Origin: Strongyloides papillosus
Lineage: Eukaryota > Nematoda > Chromadorea > Rhabditida > Strongyloididae
NCBI GenBank assembly: GCA_005656395.1
Contig: SRSI01000010.1
Span: 1,302,001-1,366,000 of the forward strand
DNA: 64,000 bases
Direction: 5' to 3'
This document shows, piece by piece, positions 22,013-36,109 of this stretch (position 1 is its first letter; every line of letters begins with the position of its first letter). Position numbers and translations under genes: made by a program. Under the pieces are notes generated by a model that was not told where the DNA came from, did no database searches, and saw nothing but the letters and a program-made list of their open reading frames with translations.

Positions 22013-25000
22013 GCTGGAAAATAATTTTTTTTTATTGTTTTTATAAATATTGTATATTTAAACACCTATTAATAGTATCACTTTTTTTTTAAGTTTGTAT
22101 ATATAATTCTTTACTTGTATAATAATCCTAGATAATTAATGTTTATTTAATATTTAGAATTATGAATAAAATGGTTATTTGGGAAATCAATTGTGTAGTA
22201 GATTCACATTTTTAAATAAACCACTTTTTAAAAAAAAAACTTGTAAAGTAGTATACTAATCTACTTTCTTTCAATTACTTTGTTACAAACAGTATAATGT
22301 AAAAGTGTTAAAGATCTAGCACATAAAATAACAATTTTTGGTATAAATTTCTTTATATATATAAGCTATGTTGATCAGATATAAATTTTGAGCAATTTAA
22401 TTATACTAACTTTCATTGTTGATAATAAAAGTATTGTATGTGTAGTGGAAACTATTCTTCAGATGATGAAAGATATGATGGGGAATGTATACAGTGGTAG
22501 TACGAATTTTGTCAAAGGTAATTTTTTTGATCAAAGACGTAATTATTGATCATATAAAATCTAATTTTAATTTTTTATAGAATTTTCATAACAATAGAAA
22601 AGAATTTCAACGAATCGTGTTTATAAAACTCTTTCAAAAAAAAGGTGATGGAAATAAGAAATCATGATTTAAAGATCTATTTTATAATTTAGAAGTTTAT
22701 GATAAATAAACAGAAGAATAAATTCTGGATAAATATTTTGAAACTGCAAAGCTTGAAGGGATGTTTAACGAATAATTTCATCAATCAAAAGAAAGAGTAA
22801 ATTCTGATGATAAAGGTAATATTACTAGTGAATTTGATATTTTTACAAAATCTGATCATAAGTTTTTTCGGTGGGTAAACTTGATAATTATCTTTTATCA
22901 AAATTGCACTTACAATGGAAGACATTTATTCTTTGATTAGTCAAAACATAATTAAATCAATTTTTTTATTTTATTAAAAAAAGTATACTTAGATGAAATT
23001 TTTTAAACGTAAAATCTTTGTAAATTTTGATTAGGATTAAAGTCTATTTTAAATGACAATATATGCCACATTAATCAGATTGTCCGTTCTCGAGAAATCA
23101 AGATGTTTAATTTTTATTTATCATTTAACAAAATCAATTTTTTTAGATATATACTATAAAAAAAGTAGATAGTTAAAACTACATTTATAAAGCCTATTTT
23201 GAAAATACGCACTTTACTTGCACGCATTTCGAAATATTAAAAATTAATTTATCTTTATCCATTCTTGAGATAATCAATAAAAAGTAAAAGCAATTTCATA
23301 GATTTTATAACATCAACAGTAGACCTGCCTTCGACAGGTTGGGCTGATTTGTAGAGCATATTTTACAAAATTATTTAATGTATCAAAACATTGATCAAAA
23401 TATTTTTATTAGAAAAAATGTCATTGTTTTACTACAAAAATGGTAGCCACCTTTTGGCATATAATTCGACTAACTTTTGGTCAATCTTTTTAATATCAAG
23501 TTTTCCCTTTATTTCTTACTTGTACCATTCATATGAGCCATAAACCAAAAAATTCCATTGTTTTTACAAACGTTATTATAAAGACAGAACTACCCAAAAA
23601 AAATTACCAAAAAAGTGTTTTTTTTTTACAAATAATATAGATTATTATTGACCAAAACTTTTGAGACCAATTTTCCTCCCTAATTTAGAAAAAACACATT
23701 TGTTGGCTGTTTGGTCTTGAAAATTGGTTAAGTTTTAGAAGAGGTTATGGTGAAGATAAAATAAATTTTCTTATTTTTTTATTATAGACAATACTTTTTT
23801 TAATATTCTTCGAAACAATACTGTTGTGAAATATTTATTACATTTAAAGTGGAACAGAAAAAATTTTCTATAATATGAATTAATAAATGAATTACAAAGA
23901 TTTTATTTTAAAAATTAATAAAAATAACATACAACATTGTGAAAATTCTTTGAAAACATACCAATTCATAAAACATAAAAATTTTCTTCTAATTGTTTTA
24001 CATAGTTAAAAAGTATATTAAGTGTAATAAGCAAGAACAGTTTAACATAGAGATGCCAATATTGTGCCTTATGTGATTAAGATTCCATAAAGGAACAACT
24101 CGCATCTGTATGTAAAAACTATATAAATGTAAAATTTTAAGCAAGGGGATTGTTTATATAGAATGGCAACTCATTTTTAATTTTGCCAACTAGCATTATA
24201 GGGGAGGGTTTCCTATCAAGTGGCATCTTTTATTTAAGGGAAATTATATAAAAATTGCAAGCTGTTATTGGTGTTTTGTTATGGCACAAGTAGGCACAAT
24301 GATACATTTGATGATGGTATAGGACGATTGCCTTCCAAAAATGGACATAAGGTTTGATTTATTGAAGATATATATTATATGGTTAGAAAAGAAGGAGTAG
24401 TTTACTATTTACAAATATAAGGCATTTTGTTCAATGTCCAAATTTAAAACTATAATAACAATAATATGAAATAACTATTTCTAGAAATTTATTAAAAAGA
24501 GAGAATATGAAAATATCAATCTATTTAATATAATAATTATCAACTTCTTTAATATTTATTTGTCTATGCATATTTTATAGTTTGAAAAATAATTAATTTA
24601 TCACTCGAAATATGAAGCTATGCATGTTAACAAGTTATTTGTTAAAAATAAATTAAATTGTAATGAATAAATAAATATTTTAAAATAATTTTACAACTTT
24701 TTATTATAATGTATAATCAATTTAATTTAATGGACTATTTAGGTAATTATGAGTGACCAAAAAGTATTAATTATTCTTATAGAATATGAAATGATGAAAA
24801 AATATTTAGATTACTTTTAGGTAAAATGATTAAATTAATATCTATAAAAAAAATCGTCTATCAAAATTAAAAAAAAGGTAGAAACGGCGAAAAAAAATAA
24901 GCAAAAAGTATAACTAAAGATTATTATTAATCTATTTTAAATGATTGTAAAGGACAAATGTGGAATTAAAATACTTTTTTATTGTACAAAAACAAAAAAT

Positions 25001-25968
25001 ATGAAAAAAATCTGTAAAATGGATAATAGCAGCACTTTTATTTTTATGAGGTTAATAGTAAAAGGTATCAAGATTCTATTTTACTTAAATTAGAGAAAAA
25101 GAATATTTTACTTCTTATTTATATATAAAAAATCCATTCAAATGTTATAAAAAAAGACATTATAAATACTATTATTTGAGCAGTTTTAAAGCCGTTAATC
25201 ATACACAAAAATTTTATTTTATTGAACTAAAAAAATAGATTTATTATTAAAATTACAAAATTGCAATAATATAACGATTTATAAGTAAATATGTATATGA
25301 TCCAACATAGTAATACAATTAAAGAAAGATTTAAAAAATAATGAAATTTTGATATTTCATCATGATTTTAAATAATTTTTACCTATAAACATATATACTC
25401 AAGACTGTATGAAATAACTAGGAATGAGAGGATTTGAAGAAGAGAACTATATGGAATTTCATATCAAACAAAATATTGAAGATTAAAAGCTTCTTTAAAA
25501 AATCAAATACTGAGTTAAAATCTAAAAAATTACTTTATACCAAGTTAAGTATATTTTAGTAAAATAAAATAATACAAAAATTTATGACTTCATTAAAAGA
25601 AAGTATAAATTATGTCTAAAAAATGACAATATATTATCTATTTGATATAAACTATGTCAATAAATGAAGGTTGTTAACTTTTTCATATAAAAATAATAAC
25701 GTAATAATGTACTTGAAAAAAATGTAATATATATAGTAAAATTGCTAGTAGTTTTACATCTCATTATAAAATAATAAGATATATTAGTCCATATTGCCAT
25801 TAAAGATCATAGAATTGGAAAATAAAACTTATAAGAGTTTGTAATGAATAATAAAAGTGTAGTAAGGAAATTTTAAAATAAACATTAAAAAGTTATGTAT
25901 TATTAACTTTTAAATTTAAAATAAGAAAATTTATGTATTGTTAAATTAGTTTGAACAATATAGCAGAT
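22013..25968. other. Long gene-poor intergenic region
   Basis: Almost 4 kb with no intact gene recognised. Around 22438-22500 a short frame begins MCSGNYSSDDERYDGE and stops after 20 codons; the following 300 nt read like broken coding sequence in several frames. Near 24300-24420 a frame contains short coding-like runs interrupted by stops. Weak inverted repeats occur between about 23470 and 23730. These could be remnants of a decayed gene or transposon; none can be assigned. Confidence 0.35.
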
Positions 25969-28900
25969 TTAAAAAAATATCACCGAGCTTCTATTTATTT
26001 CATCTACAATTTTTTCATTTCTCTTACAATCTTCTAATTTTTCTTTACGATACTCCTCAACCATATCTCTGTATTTTTTTGGCAACCTAATTCCCACTCT
26101 TTTGGGTCTATTTTTATTAACACTTTTTAATATGGAATATACTGGTGGATTGTCAAAATCAATTGCATATTCTTCTCTTGATAATTCTTGTGGACTTAAT
26201 GAATATTCTTCAGCTGAACTGAGGTCTTCACTACTAGCCACAGGTGCCATTGGTGGTAATTCAGATATTAATTTTTCTTTTTCTTTATCTAAAAATGATA
26301 ATTGTTCCACAAATAATTGCCGAGCTGCCTCAATATTTGTTGAACTTGATGTTTTTAGAACTGGTTCAGATTTAGTAATTTCATTATTTGATTCTTCTTT
26401 TATTGTTGCCATTGTACTACTTCCAACACATTCTGAAAGTCGACGATGTTCATCTATTTTTCTCAAATTTTCAGAAACTTTTTCTGTTGCTTGCTCAATT
26501 TCTACAATTTGTGTTAATGTTGCCTTATATTGTCTTAATTTTTCTTCGATTAATGTTTGAACACAAATTGCTTGTTTGTGAACATCTTGTAATTGTTCTT
26601 GTGCATGCACAACTTGCTGTCTTCTTAAAATACATGGAGCAAATATTAAAGCAAGATTTGAGGCTGACATTTTGTTCACAGTTTCTTGATATGCTACTCT
26701 TGCGAGATGGTACATTAGACGATCAAGAACACATTTATTACATTTTGGCAACAAATCAGTCATCACACTTAGACATCGAACACGTTCCATATTATCTTCA
26801 ACCTCGGAAACATTTATGAAATTCTCGTAAAGTTCAAATGTTATAAGTGGCTCGACAAGTTCTCTAAAGAAAGCTTTTATAAGTGTTGTGACAACATGAA
26901 CTGGAACTTCATCAAAATTCAGTTTGTCATAGTCTAAAAGTATCGATATTTAGAAAAGAATTAATATAACAATAATTACCTTCACAATTTTCAATTTGTT
27001 TTCTTGTTGTTCTTACAATTGTCAAACTTCCTGTTTTCCTATATAATCCTTCTACAAATAATGCTCTAACTTCAACATTCATTAATAATGAATTTAAAAC
27101 AGTAGGTATGGTTTCACTATCATCCATCAAATAACTTAATGAAGTTCCGAAGAAACGATGACCTAAAATTCCATTTCTGTTGAATTTTGAGCATATATTT
27201 GTAACTTTGACATGACATTTTTTATGGCATGACAATCGACAAAGATCACATATGAATATTTTTTCAGAATGCCACATAAATTGATTACATATTTCACAAT
27301 AAGTTGGAACATGAACAAGTTCCAATCTGAAGCGGTGACCATTGTGAATTGTAATATCACTTTTCCTTCGTTTTTTTCTTACACTTTTAATAATTCCTGA
27401 TTTTTTACTAACATTTTTCCTTTTATCTTGTTCTTGAATAAATTCATTTAAAAATCCTCTAAAAGCATTAACGCCTAAAGTTGTAGGAAAAAAAACGCCT
27501 TCTCTATTTGAAACTTTTGTTAACAATCCATCAAATGTCGTTATCATATTATGATATTTTAAGACATTTCCATCTTCTTGAAGAACTGCTTCATAACCAA
27601 TTAGTTCCATATGAAATTCCCTTAAACTTTGTTTAAATATAGCATCAATAATTGTATCGCGTTTTTTATGTTGATCCAAACGATATTGTTTTTTAAAAAT
27701 AAATACAGAAAAAAGTCTTAAATCTTCAAGAGATTGAATCACTAAATGACTAGGATCTGTTTGTTGCTTAGTTTTAGTCAAATTAAATGTTCCTTGATTA
27801 TTTGTAGGAGATACAACGATAGGTGATAAAGATCCTCTAGGACTTTTATGTTGATCATCATGTTTACCACCTTTTACCATTAACTGTTCATTTAATTTAT
27901 TTGAAAAACATATCATGTTATGGGCATATTGTGCACAATCTTTGTGAAAAGATAATTTACAATTTGAACATTTACATGCTTGAACTAGTAAACCTGACAT
28001 AGTTTTATGACAATATGAACAATTTTCTGATATATGGAGTCTTGACAATTTAAAACTATGTTTTGGGTGTATTTTAATGTTTTTGTTCTTTTCAACAATA
28101 ATATTTGAAGATGAATCTCCTTCGCAAATTTCATCATCACTTAATGTTATTGGTAAATCAGTTGTTTTTCTTGTTAACAATGCTTTTAAATGTTTTTTTG
28201 CTTTAATAAAATTCATTTTCCTTGATTTTACTTTATCCTTTATTGGAACGTCATTTTTTGACTTTATACCCTCTATTCTTGGTATTTGGTCGCTTTCAGT
28301 ACTAGCAGCTCTTCTTAATGTTTTTAATTTTGCCGTGCTACTTGTTGTAGCAATACTTTGCCTTCTTATAAAATGAGCCGTTTCATTTGGCTCTTCTTCA
28401 ATCAATTTTAGTTTTGTATCTTCTAAAACAAACGTACATTCTAAATCGAGGCCGTCTTTATCAAGTTTTTCTTCTAGTATTATTTCATCTCCTTCATTAC
28501 AAATTGAAAATGTTGCTGATACAGCTTCATCATCATCTATTTCAACTTCAGATATATCTTCTTCTGTACTACTAAAAACGTCAGAATCATTAGTTATACT
28601 TTCCGAAGTAGTACTTTGGTCAACAAAATGCGATAAACTTGAAGGATCATTTAAATTAAATGTTGGTAAATCAATTTTTTTAATTATAGTACCAATTTCA
28701 AATTTATTTGCTGTACTTTTACTACCTTTATTTTTTCTTTTTTTCCCATCTCTGTTAGTAATTTTTGGTTTATTTTTATCAGCAGCTTTTTTTCTAGCTA
28801 TACTTTGTAATTCAATTACACTTTTTCTAATTTGAAGATATTTTTTATGTTCAAGATATCCTTTCCAATGACTTTGTATAACCACAGCAGCATTAATCCT

Positions 28901-31900
28901 TTCATTTAATCTTTTTTTAGCTAATGCTGTTCGACAAACTGCTTGAAATATAATTATTTCATTTCGCATTTTAAGAAAACGTTTTCTTTCACTGCAAGCT
29001 CTAAACCAACGTTGAAGAGTAACAATATGAGACATTATAGTTCTATGAAGATGATCATCAAGAAGTAATTTTTCTGCGTCTCTCATAAATATTTTAGTAT
29101 GACCAAATTGTATCATATTTCCATCAATTGAAGAATGATTTGATAAGAATTCAATTATCTCTTTTTTATTAGTATTCAAACCATTGGGTAGAAGTATTCT
29201 ATATTGATTTACAAACGCTTCATATTCAATTCTAACAGAGTACCCAGCTCTTCGTATTCTAACAGTTTCCAACATTCCTGTATATCTTAATTGTCTCAAT
29301 ATAATATTATCATCAAAATAATTAGGAATCTAAAAATAAAATTAATATCAATTTTATTACATACCTTTTCATTATTACTTTTTATACACCTAATAAAATA
29401 TGGTGTTGCTTTTGCTAAAGTTTTCATTAATCTATTTAAAGAATATTCAAATTGTTTACTAACACTACTCGGTTTATTTGAGATAGGTTTTCTTCCATAT
29501 ATTTCTTTTACCGCTTGTAAACTTTTTAAATTTGATAGTCTTTCTACTTTTGGTTTTGCACATTGTTTTCTCGCTTTATTAACAATTGTTTTAAAAACAG
29601 ATGTATCACAAAAATCAGGAACAATTCCAGAGGGTAAATCACCCCTTAAAAACTGATTTAATGTAGAATCACTACTTCTTCGTGAATGTTCCTTCTTTTG
29701 TTCATTTTCAGGTAATACTAAATGATCAACAGATTCAGCACGTTTTGGTATTTTCAATGATTGTTTAAATGCATTGACGGCTCTAAAAGTATTTTTAACG
29801 AGACTCCATCTATAAATAGCTACAGGATCGTCTCCTAACAACTCTCTAACAAATGAACTTTTAGAATTTTTAAATACCATAACTACATAAAGACGCATGA
29901 GATCCTTATTTTTTTCTCTAAAACCCGTTATTTGATATTTTACCTTTCCAGCATAATGTGCTACAATAAAAGCATCTTCTTTTTTATGTGGAATTTCATA
30001 ATACTCATTATTTTTTAAAAATGTATTTAATTTTTCTAACATTGAAATGTTTGTACCATTATTTATGTTACTTTCTTCATCAATTAATCTTAAAATTCCA
30101 TATGGTTTAGATTGGAAAAGATGTACACACTCTGTATTATCAGTATATTCAATATTTGTCCAAGTAATACCTTCTTTTAAATATTCTTCTTGTTCAAATT
30201 GAAAAATATGTTGATTAAAATATGCTTGAAGATGTTCATTAGCATAATTAATACACAATTGTTCGAAAGAGTTTAATTTACCCCCAATATCTTCAAAACC
30301 AAAAATATCTAAAATACCTATATAAAATCCCTTCTTTCCCAGAGTAGATTCTTTTTTTAATAGAGCTTGATTCATACGTAAAACAATCCAATGAAATAAT
30401 GCATTATATAAACATTTTGCCATTGCGTCTCTGGTATTAATTGCTTCATCAATATTATATCGTGTAACAACAGTTTCATTTCTTAACATTGTTTTTCTTA
30501 TTGTTAATGCTTCTAATAGTTGTTTATCTTTTAAATCTAGTAATTTTGTGATTATTGAAAGAACTTCTTCATTTTCAATAAAAGCATTTTCATCAGAATG
30601 ATAACCACTTCTCTTAATAAATCTAATATTTCCTAAAAGTAATACACTAGATAAAACACTCCATATTTTTTGTTGTTGGGCCAAACTGAAGCCAACTGCT
30701 TCCATTGATTTTTTTAATCTATAGTATTCATTTTTTTCATTCATTGTATCACATTCAAAAAAATTATTTTGATTAAGATAATAATAATTTGTTGGTGGTA
30801 AAAGATTGTAATTAATTTTTTCTTCTTCACTACTACCTTCCAATAAATAGTAAAATACATGGTAATTTCTTTCACCTATAGCTTGTGATATAATTCTTGA
30901 TTTTTCCAGCAAATAAATTTCAACATTAGCACCACTGATCATACCATTTTCTCTATAATTAACTTTAATAAATTTACCAAAACGTGAACTATTATTATTT
31001 TGTACAGTAACAGCATTTCCAAAAGCTTCTAATACAGGTCCAGCTGATAATAAAGTTTGTTCAATACTAGTACCAGTTGTACTTCCTTTTTGACTAAGTG
31101 TTGTAAGATGGTGTAATAAAAAATTTGTAGATTCTGTTTTTCCTGATCCACTTTCACCACTTATAACAACACATTGTGATTCTTTAACACGTAACATATT
31201 ATGATAAGTTATATCAGCAATAGCAAATATATGGGGTGGTAATGCTCCTAAACGTCGTGATTGACAATATAATCGTGCATATTTTGGATTATATATTGGA
31301 AAAAAGCTAAAAGGATTTACAGCAACTAAAATTGGTCCAATATATGTATATATATGACCTGAATTAAATCTATCCTTTAAATTATCTAATAATGTTTGCT
31401 CAGTTAATTCTGGAAGCATACATAAATCAGCATACTCTCTATCTTGTGGTTGTGCAAGAAATTTTGCCAAGAATGAATCAATTGTTGAACAATTTTCTGC
31501 AGATACAAAATTAACTACGTTCCGTTTTGGTCGAGAACTTTTGGAACGAAATACAAAACGATTTCTAGGAATAGTTGAATCATTCTCATTACTTGAATTA
31601 TGATTGTTACAGCTCCATAACATTTGTACAGCAATTGGGTATTCTCCTCTATCAAGACGTCGTTCTTTAAATGTTCTACCATCTAACGTTCCCATAGTTT
31701 CATAAATTTCATAATCCTCTGAATTCGTTCCATTAAGATCTAAAAAGTAATCATTACACACAAATTAAAAAATAATTTTTTTTACCTTGATTAGATTCAA
31801 TAATTTTTTCAATTAATTCTTCTGTTGTATTTCTTTTATGAAAATCAAATGAAATTTTATGATTACTATTTTCAGGATTAAATGAATGTAAATAAACAGT

Positions 31901-32026
31901 TACTCTTGTATGTGTTATCGTATCATCTGGTGCTGCAATAGTTAATGCCCTTCTAGGGAAAACAGACAGTAGTGGTATACCGCTTGATGAATAACCAGTA
32001 GTTGAGGAGATCGAATCAAAACTCAT
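25969..32026 (-). CDS. hum-7: Class IX unconventional myosin with RhoGAP domain (Myo9/HUM-7 type)
   Basis: Actin-based motor that also inactivates Rho GTPases. Four exons: 32026..31786, 31739..29365, 29329..26980 and 26933..25969, giving 1,976 residues. Domains in order: Ras-association-like N-terminus (about 40-125); myosin head from about 185 with P-loop GESGSGKT at 275-282 and the NYFDDNIILRQLRYTGMLE segment crossing the second intron; IQ motifs (about 975-1055); a charged linker; a first, atypical C1 zinc domain (about 1296-1347, HSFKLSRLHISENCSYC); a second C1 (about 1536-1585, HRFRLELVHVPTYCEIC); and a RhoGAP domain (from about 1596, with the arginine finger in GLYRKTG near 1636). The C-terminal tail has Glu/Lys-rich, probably coiled-coil segments. 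Introns are 35-46 nt and preserve frame. Confidence 0.96.
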
Positions 32027-33479
32027 TTTTTTAATTTAAATCAAATATTAAATAATTCAATAATATTAGCGAATATAAAATATTGATAATATATTATAGT
32101 TCTTATAAATTTGTATAATTACATAAAATGTTCTAAAAATAATATTAAAATTAATTAGTAAAAAAACTATTTATCTTTCAATCTATAATAATAACTCAAT
32201 TAACAAATTTCAAATAACTTTTTCAAATCAATGAAATATATTTATTATTATTTTAAACAGAAAATAGTTTGTAAGCAAAATATGCCGTAATAAAAATTAA
32301 CATCTTTACTCAATGATTAATAAATTTTTCTAATTTTTTGTTAAACTCATCTTATCATATCTTTGAGTATGACTAAATAAAAAGTTTTATAATATGATCA
32401 ATTATTTCTCTAATATCAATTAATCTTGACATTAGTAGAAATAAAATTTATCTAGAGTAAAAGTAAAAAAGAAGAACAAAATAATAATTTTCTTTACATT
32501 ACATTTTCTTTATTCACAGTACTGAAAAAATTTTTCTATAATATAATTAAATCACTTAAAAAAAGCATAGAGGAAATAAAATGGAATAGTAAGTAATAAT
32601 TTTAACAGCACTATATCCCTCAATATATTACAAATCAACATTAGAATCACACGCTAGAAAATGCTTAAACAAATTTTCATTATCAACGTATACTGTGATT
32701 TTATCCGTTACTCATAGTAGATATGAAAAGAAATTACATAGTTATTGAAATTTCTTTAACTTCTTTATACTATATTCACCCGATTAAAGCTTAACACAAA
32801 CTATAATTTCTTTTATTCTCTTACTTCATTCTATAATTTCTTTTATATATCACTTCTTTTGATCAACAGATAAAAATATATTTATATATTTCATGGGTTG
32901 AAAATTTTATTCCTATTAGATATTACGTCATCCAAAATAAATAATAAAATACACTGTAATGTCATGAGTGATAAAGATAATATAATAAAAATTTAATTGA
33001 AATATTGATGAAAGATATTTTGCTTTACCCTTAGATACGTGACAATTTTTAAGATAATTATTAATCAAAAAACTAACCATTAATCATTTTAACTTATGAC
33101 TTTATAACTTTGTCTATATTTTTCTTCTTTTTTTTTGTTATTAAATAAACCAAATATACTAATTTTCCAACTATACATTCTCTTACTTATCAACTATTTA
33201 TTAAAATAAACAATAGAAATTTTAAATTAATTTATAAAAAATATAAAAAAAAAATAATTTATATGATAAATGCTTATAGTATTATAAATATAAACTTTTA
33301 AATGTTATATAGCAATAATATTTAAAAAAGTAAAAAAAAATCATGACAAATTTTTATATATAAAAATATGATATAATATAGTTTATTAAAAGTAAATTTG
33401 TTAATTATAATTAAACTTCATTACAAAAATTGGTTAGTTATGAGTAACATTTGAGATAATAGTTATTGATAAATATTTA
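32027..33479. other. Intergenic region upstream of the class IX myosin gene
   Basis: About 1.45 kb, extremely AT-rich with homopolymer runs; no coding frame or structured RNA was recognised. No AG acceptor is close to the myosin ATG, so that gene may have an untrimmed 5' UTR or an upstream noncoding exon here. Confidence 0.4.
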
Positions 33480-34487
33480 TTAAATAATATGTATTTTACT
33501 TCTAGATTCAAGTAACTCCTTCTGCATAACATTTAACTTTATAAATAAACGAATAATTCTCAATTCATATTGATGAAATAATAGTTCAAGTTTTGATAGA
33601 TGATATCTTGTATTTTCCGTTAATTTATCATATTTTATAAAGTTTTTTATATTTTCAGTCGTTTGTTGAGAAAAGCCTAATTTGTCATAAACAAGTGATA
33701 ACTGTGCTTTTTTGTATGAAGTTCCAAAATACTGATTTTTTATAGAAAGTGGAATTAATATTTTATAGGCATTGGCATTTTTTTTATGTGATTCTTTTTT
33801 ACTTTTGAAAATTTTTATAATTCTGAGAAGCTCGTTATAATCTTTATTGATGTCAAATAAAATTTTCATTTCTCCTTTAACATAAAGTAGTAAACTATGA
33901 TAATCGGAAGGCCAGCATTTTAGTAATTTTTCTTTTTTATCTATATCAAGAGATGATATCGATAAATCGGAATAACTTTTAAAAACTTCTTTATAACTTC
34001 CTAATTTGTTGAATGTTAATTGATTACCATCTTCATTCATTTCGTTTTTTAAAAGTTTTTTTTTTAATATACTCCAGGATAAAAGTTTTTTTTTGTTATC
34101 GCTTAAAGTGTTGTTATTTGTGACACAGTGAATCAATTCATCTTTAATATATAAAAATGTTCCCACTTTTTTTGATCTCCTTTCCAAATTTGTGTCACTA
34201 ATACTTTTAGTTTCTACTTTTTTTTGACTTTTTAATGACTTCATTAGGTTGATAAACATTGTAATATACTCATGTAATGTATCATTATCAAAAATATCAT
34301 ATTTTTTTAAATTTGAAACAATATTTTCAATATTATGAATATTTAAAACAAAATCAACTTCAATATATTCATCTTCTTTTCTTACTTTCTTATTATTAAT
34401 ATTAATAGTATTGAATGAATCAGTACAAAATTCAGAAGATAGAACTGGCAATGATGTATTAGATTGTAAATTATCTGTAAATACCAT
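33480..34487 (-). CDS. Orphan 335-residue protein, alpha-helical
   Basis: Not recognised. A single open frame of 335 codons begins at an ATG three nt after ATATATTTAG, a good trans-splice acceptor, which argues that it is a real gene. The product is rich in Lys, Leu, Ile, Ser and Asn and is predicted by eye to be mostly helical, with heptad-like stretches near residues 60-95 (IHNIENIVSNLKKYDIFDN) and at the C-terminus (LSKLELLFHQYELRIIRLF). There is no signal peptide, membrane segment or Cys-rich motif. It could be a fast-evolving structural protein, for example of a cytoskeletal or chromosomal complex, but nothing in the sequence proves that. Confidence 0.65.
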   Translation of the reverse strand: MVFTDNLQSNTSLPVLSSEFCTDSFNTININNKKVRKEDEYIEVDFVLNIHNIENIVSNLKKYDIFDNDTLHEYITMFINLMKSLKSQKKVETKSISDTNLERRSKKVGTFLYIKDELIHCVTNNNTLSDNKKKLLSWSILKKKLLKNEMNEDGNQLTFNKLGSYKEVFKSYSDLSISSLDIDKKEKLLKCWPSDYHSLLLYVKGEMKILFDINKDYNELLRIIKIFKSKKESHKKNANAYKILIPLSIKNQYFGTSYKKAQLSLVYDKLGFSQQTTENIKNFIKYDKLTENTRYHLSKLELLFHQYELRIIRLFIKLNVMQKELLESRSKIHII

Positions 34488-36109
34488 TGTCTAAATATAT
34501 TTTCAAAAAAAATTTTGAAAGAATAATTAAAGCAATTAAAAATTATATATTTCAATTATTTTACTATTTTTAAATATCCATAATAATTAAATTTCTATGG
34601 ATAATAAAATACCTTGTTCTTTTTATGTAAAATTTATGCTATTACAAAACAAAATACAGTTTTATGCTAATTTTTTATAAATAATTTTAAATGCATTGTG
34701 ATTAATTCAAGAATATTTGTAAATTATTATACATACGTTTAATCAAACTTTGTGATATTTATAAAATATAAAATTCCCTTTCATTGTTAATATTATTGTC
34801 ATAATATTTAGATTTTACGTTTTTAAATCAAAAAAAAATATTTACAAAAGTGTATATAATAAAAAATTTAAAAGATCTAGCATGTAATTAAATCATAAAA
34901 ATCAGAATCATTTTTGAAAAAAGGGAACTTATAATTTTATAGTATATTCTTTAAAAAAATCATAGAAACGTTATACTTTTGAAAATCATCAAAAAAGTAG
35001 AATAAAAAATAGAATAAATCTACAATTTTACACTTGTTATATAAAAAACTAAAGTAAATATTTATATCAAGAGTAGTAAAAATTATAATATTTTGAAAAT
35101 ATTCATTGAGTTGCAATAAAAAAACTCTTTTTTTAGCACCATTTCATAAAGCTAATCAGAAATTTTTTTTATATCACAGTAAATTTAAATTGTAGAAACA
35201 AAAATTTCCAATCGAATTAAACTATTTGTTAAAACTAGAAAAAAATTGAGTAATTACATTCTATCGTAAGGTACAAATAAAATATCAATAAAATATGAAT
35301 CTATCAAGTTGCAAATAAAAATCATAAAAGACCACATCTCTAGGTATAAAGCTTTCAAATTTCAAAAACCAGATAGGGAAAACTCATTCCGTTTTTAAAA
35401 ATATTTTGTGCTTTAAATAAATTACTACTTGAAAATAATCATTTAAGGTTAAAATTCTTGTCGATATTATACCTGAATTAATTTAAAAAAAATATTGTAC
35501 CCACAAAATTTCTTCTTAAATCTACATATGATAATATTAGTATTATTTTTATCAATTACCATATTTAAAGATATCTCAAACACCAATAATTTTTTTTCTA
35601 TTTCTAACATCTATCTGCACATAAGCTATTTTTAATATTTTGCTTCTGTAACAAATGTTCTTTTAAAAATGTACATTGTACCTTATCATTTTAAAAACCA
35701 GTAGAATAAATACATTAATTTTTTAAATAATATTCTAAAAAATTTTTAAAAAAAAAAAGCAAATATTTTCCAATATGTTCCCAATATATAGAACGGTATA
35801 ATAAATCACAACAAGTTTCTAAAACTTAATATGAAAGATACTTTATACATTATTGCAAACAGAATTAGTGTTTGTCTAAATTAATAAACTTTTGTTATTG
35901 TCATATTTTTAGTAATAAAATTGTTTAAAATGAACAAGAATTTTGCCTCCAATTATAAAAATAAAATATTATAATTTCAAAAGTAATTTAGTAGAATTTT
36001 ACTAGGATAAAAATATATGTTAAATAAAAAAATTTGCAGACATTTCTGTCAAAATTGATATTTATAATCAAGTTATATGTAATCAAAGTCAAATAAATGG
36101 TTTTATAAC
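34488..36109. other. Intergenic region between the orphan gene and INCENP
   Basis: About 1.6 kb of AT-rich DNA; no open frame, repeat or RNA gene was recognised on either strand. Confidence 0.4.

Noticed and set aside
23325..23345. Small hairpin ACCTG-CCTTCGA-CAGGT as a structured RNA
   Set aside because: Only a five-base stem; no tRNA boxes, SL RNA or known RNA motif around it.
23472..23728. Inverted repeats (ATTGACCAAAA pair; ACCAATTTTC/GAAAATTGGT) as a second MITE
   Set aside because: Stems are short and imperfect, with no matching outer ends or target duplication; AT-rich DNA gives many such pairs.
24330..24430. FLYWCH-type or transposase remnant
   Set aside because: A short run is suggestive, but the Trp, Cys and His of the motif are missing and stops interrupt it.
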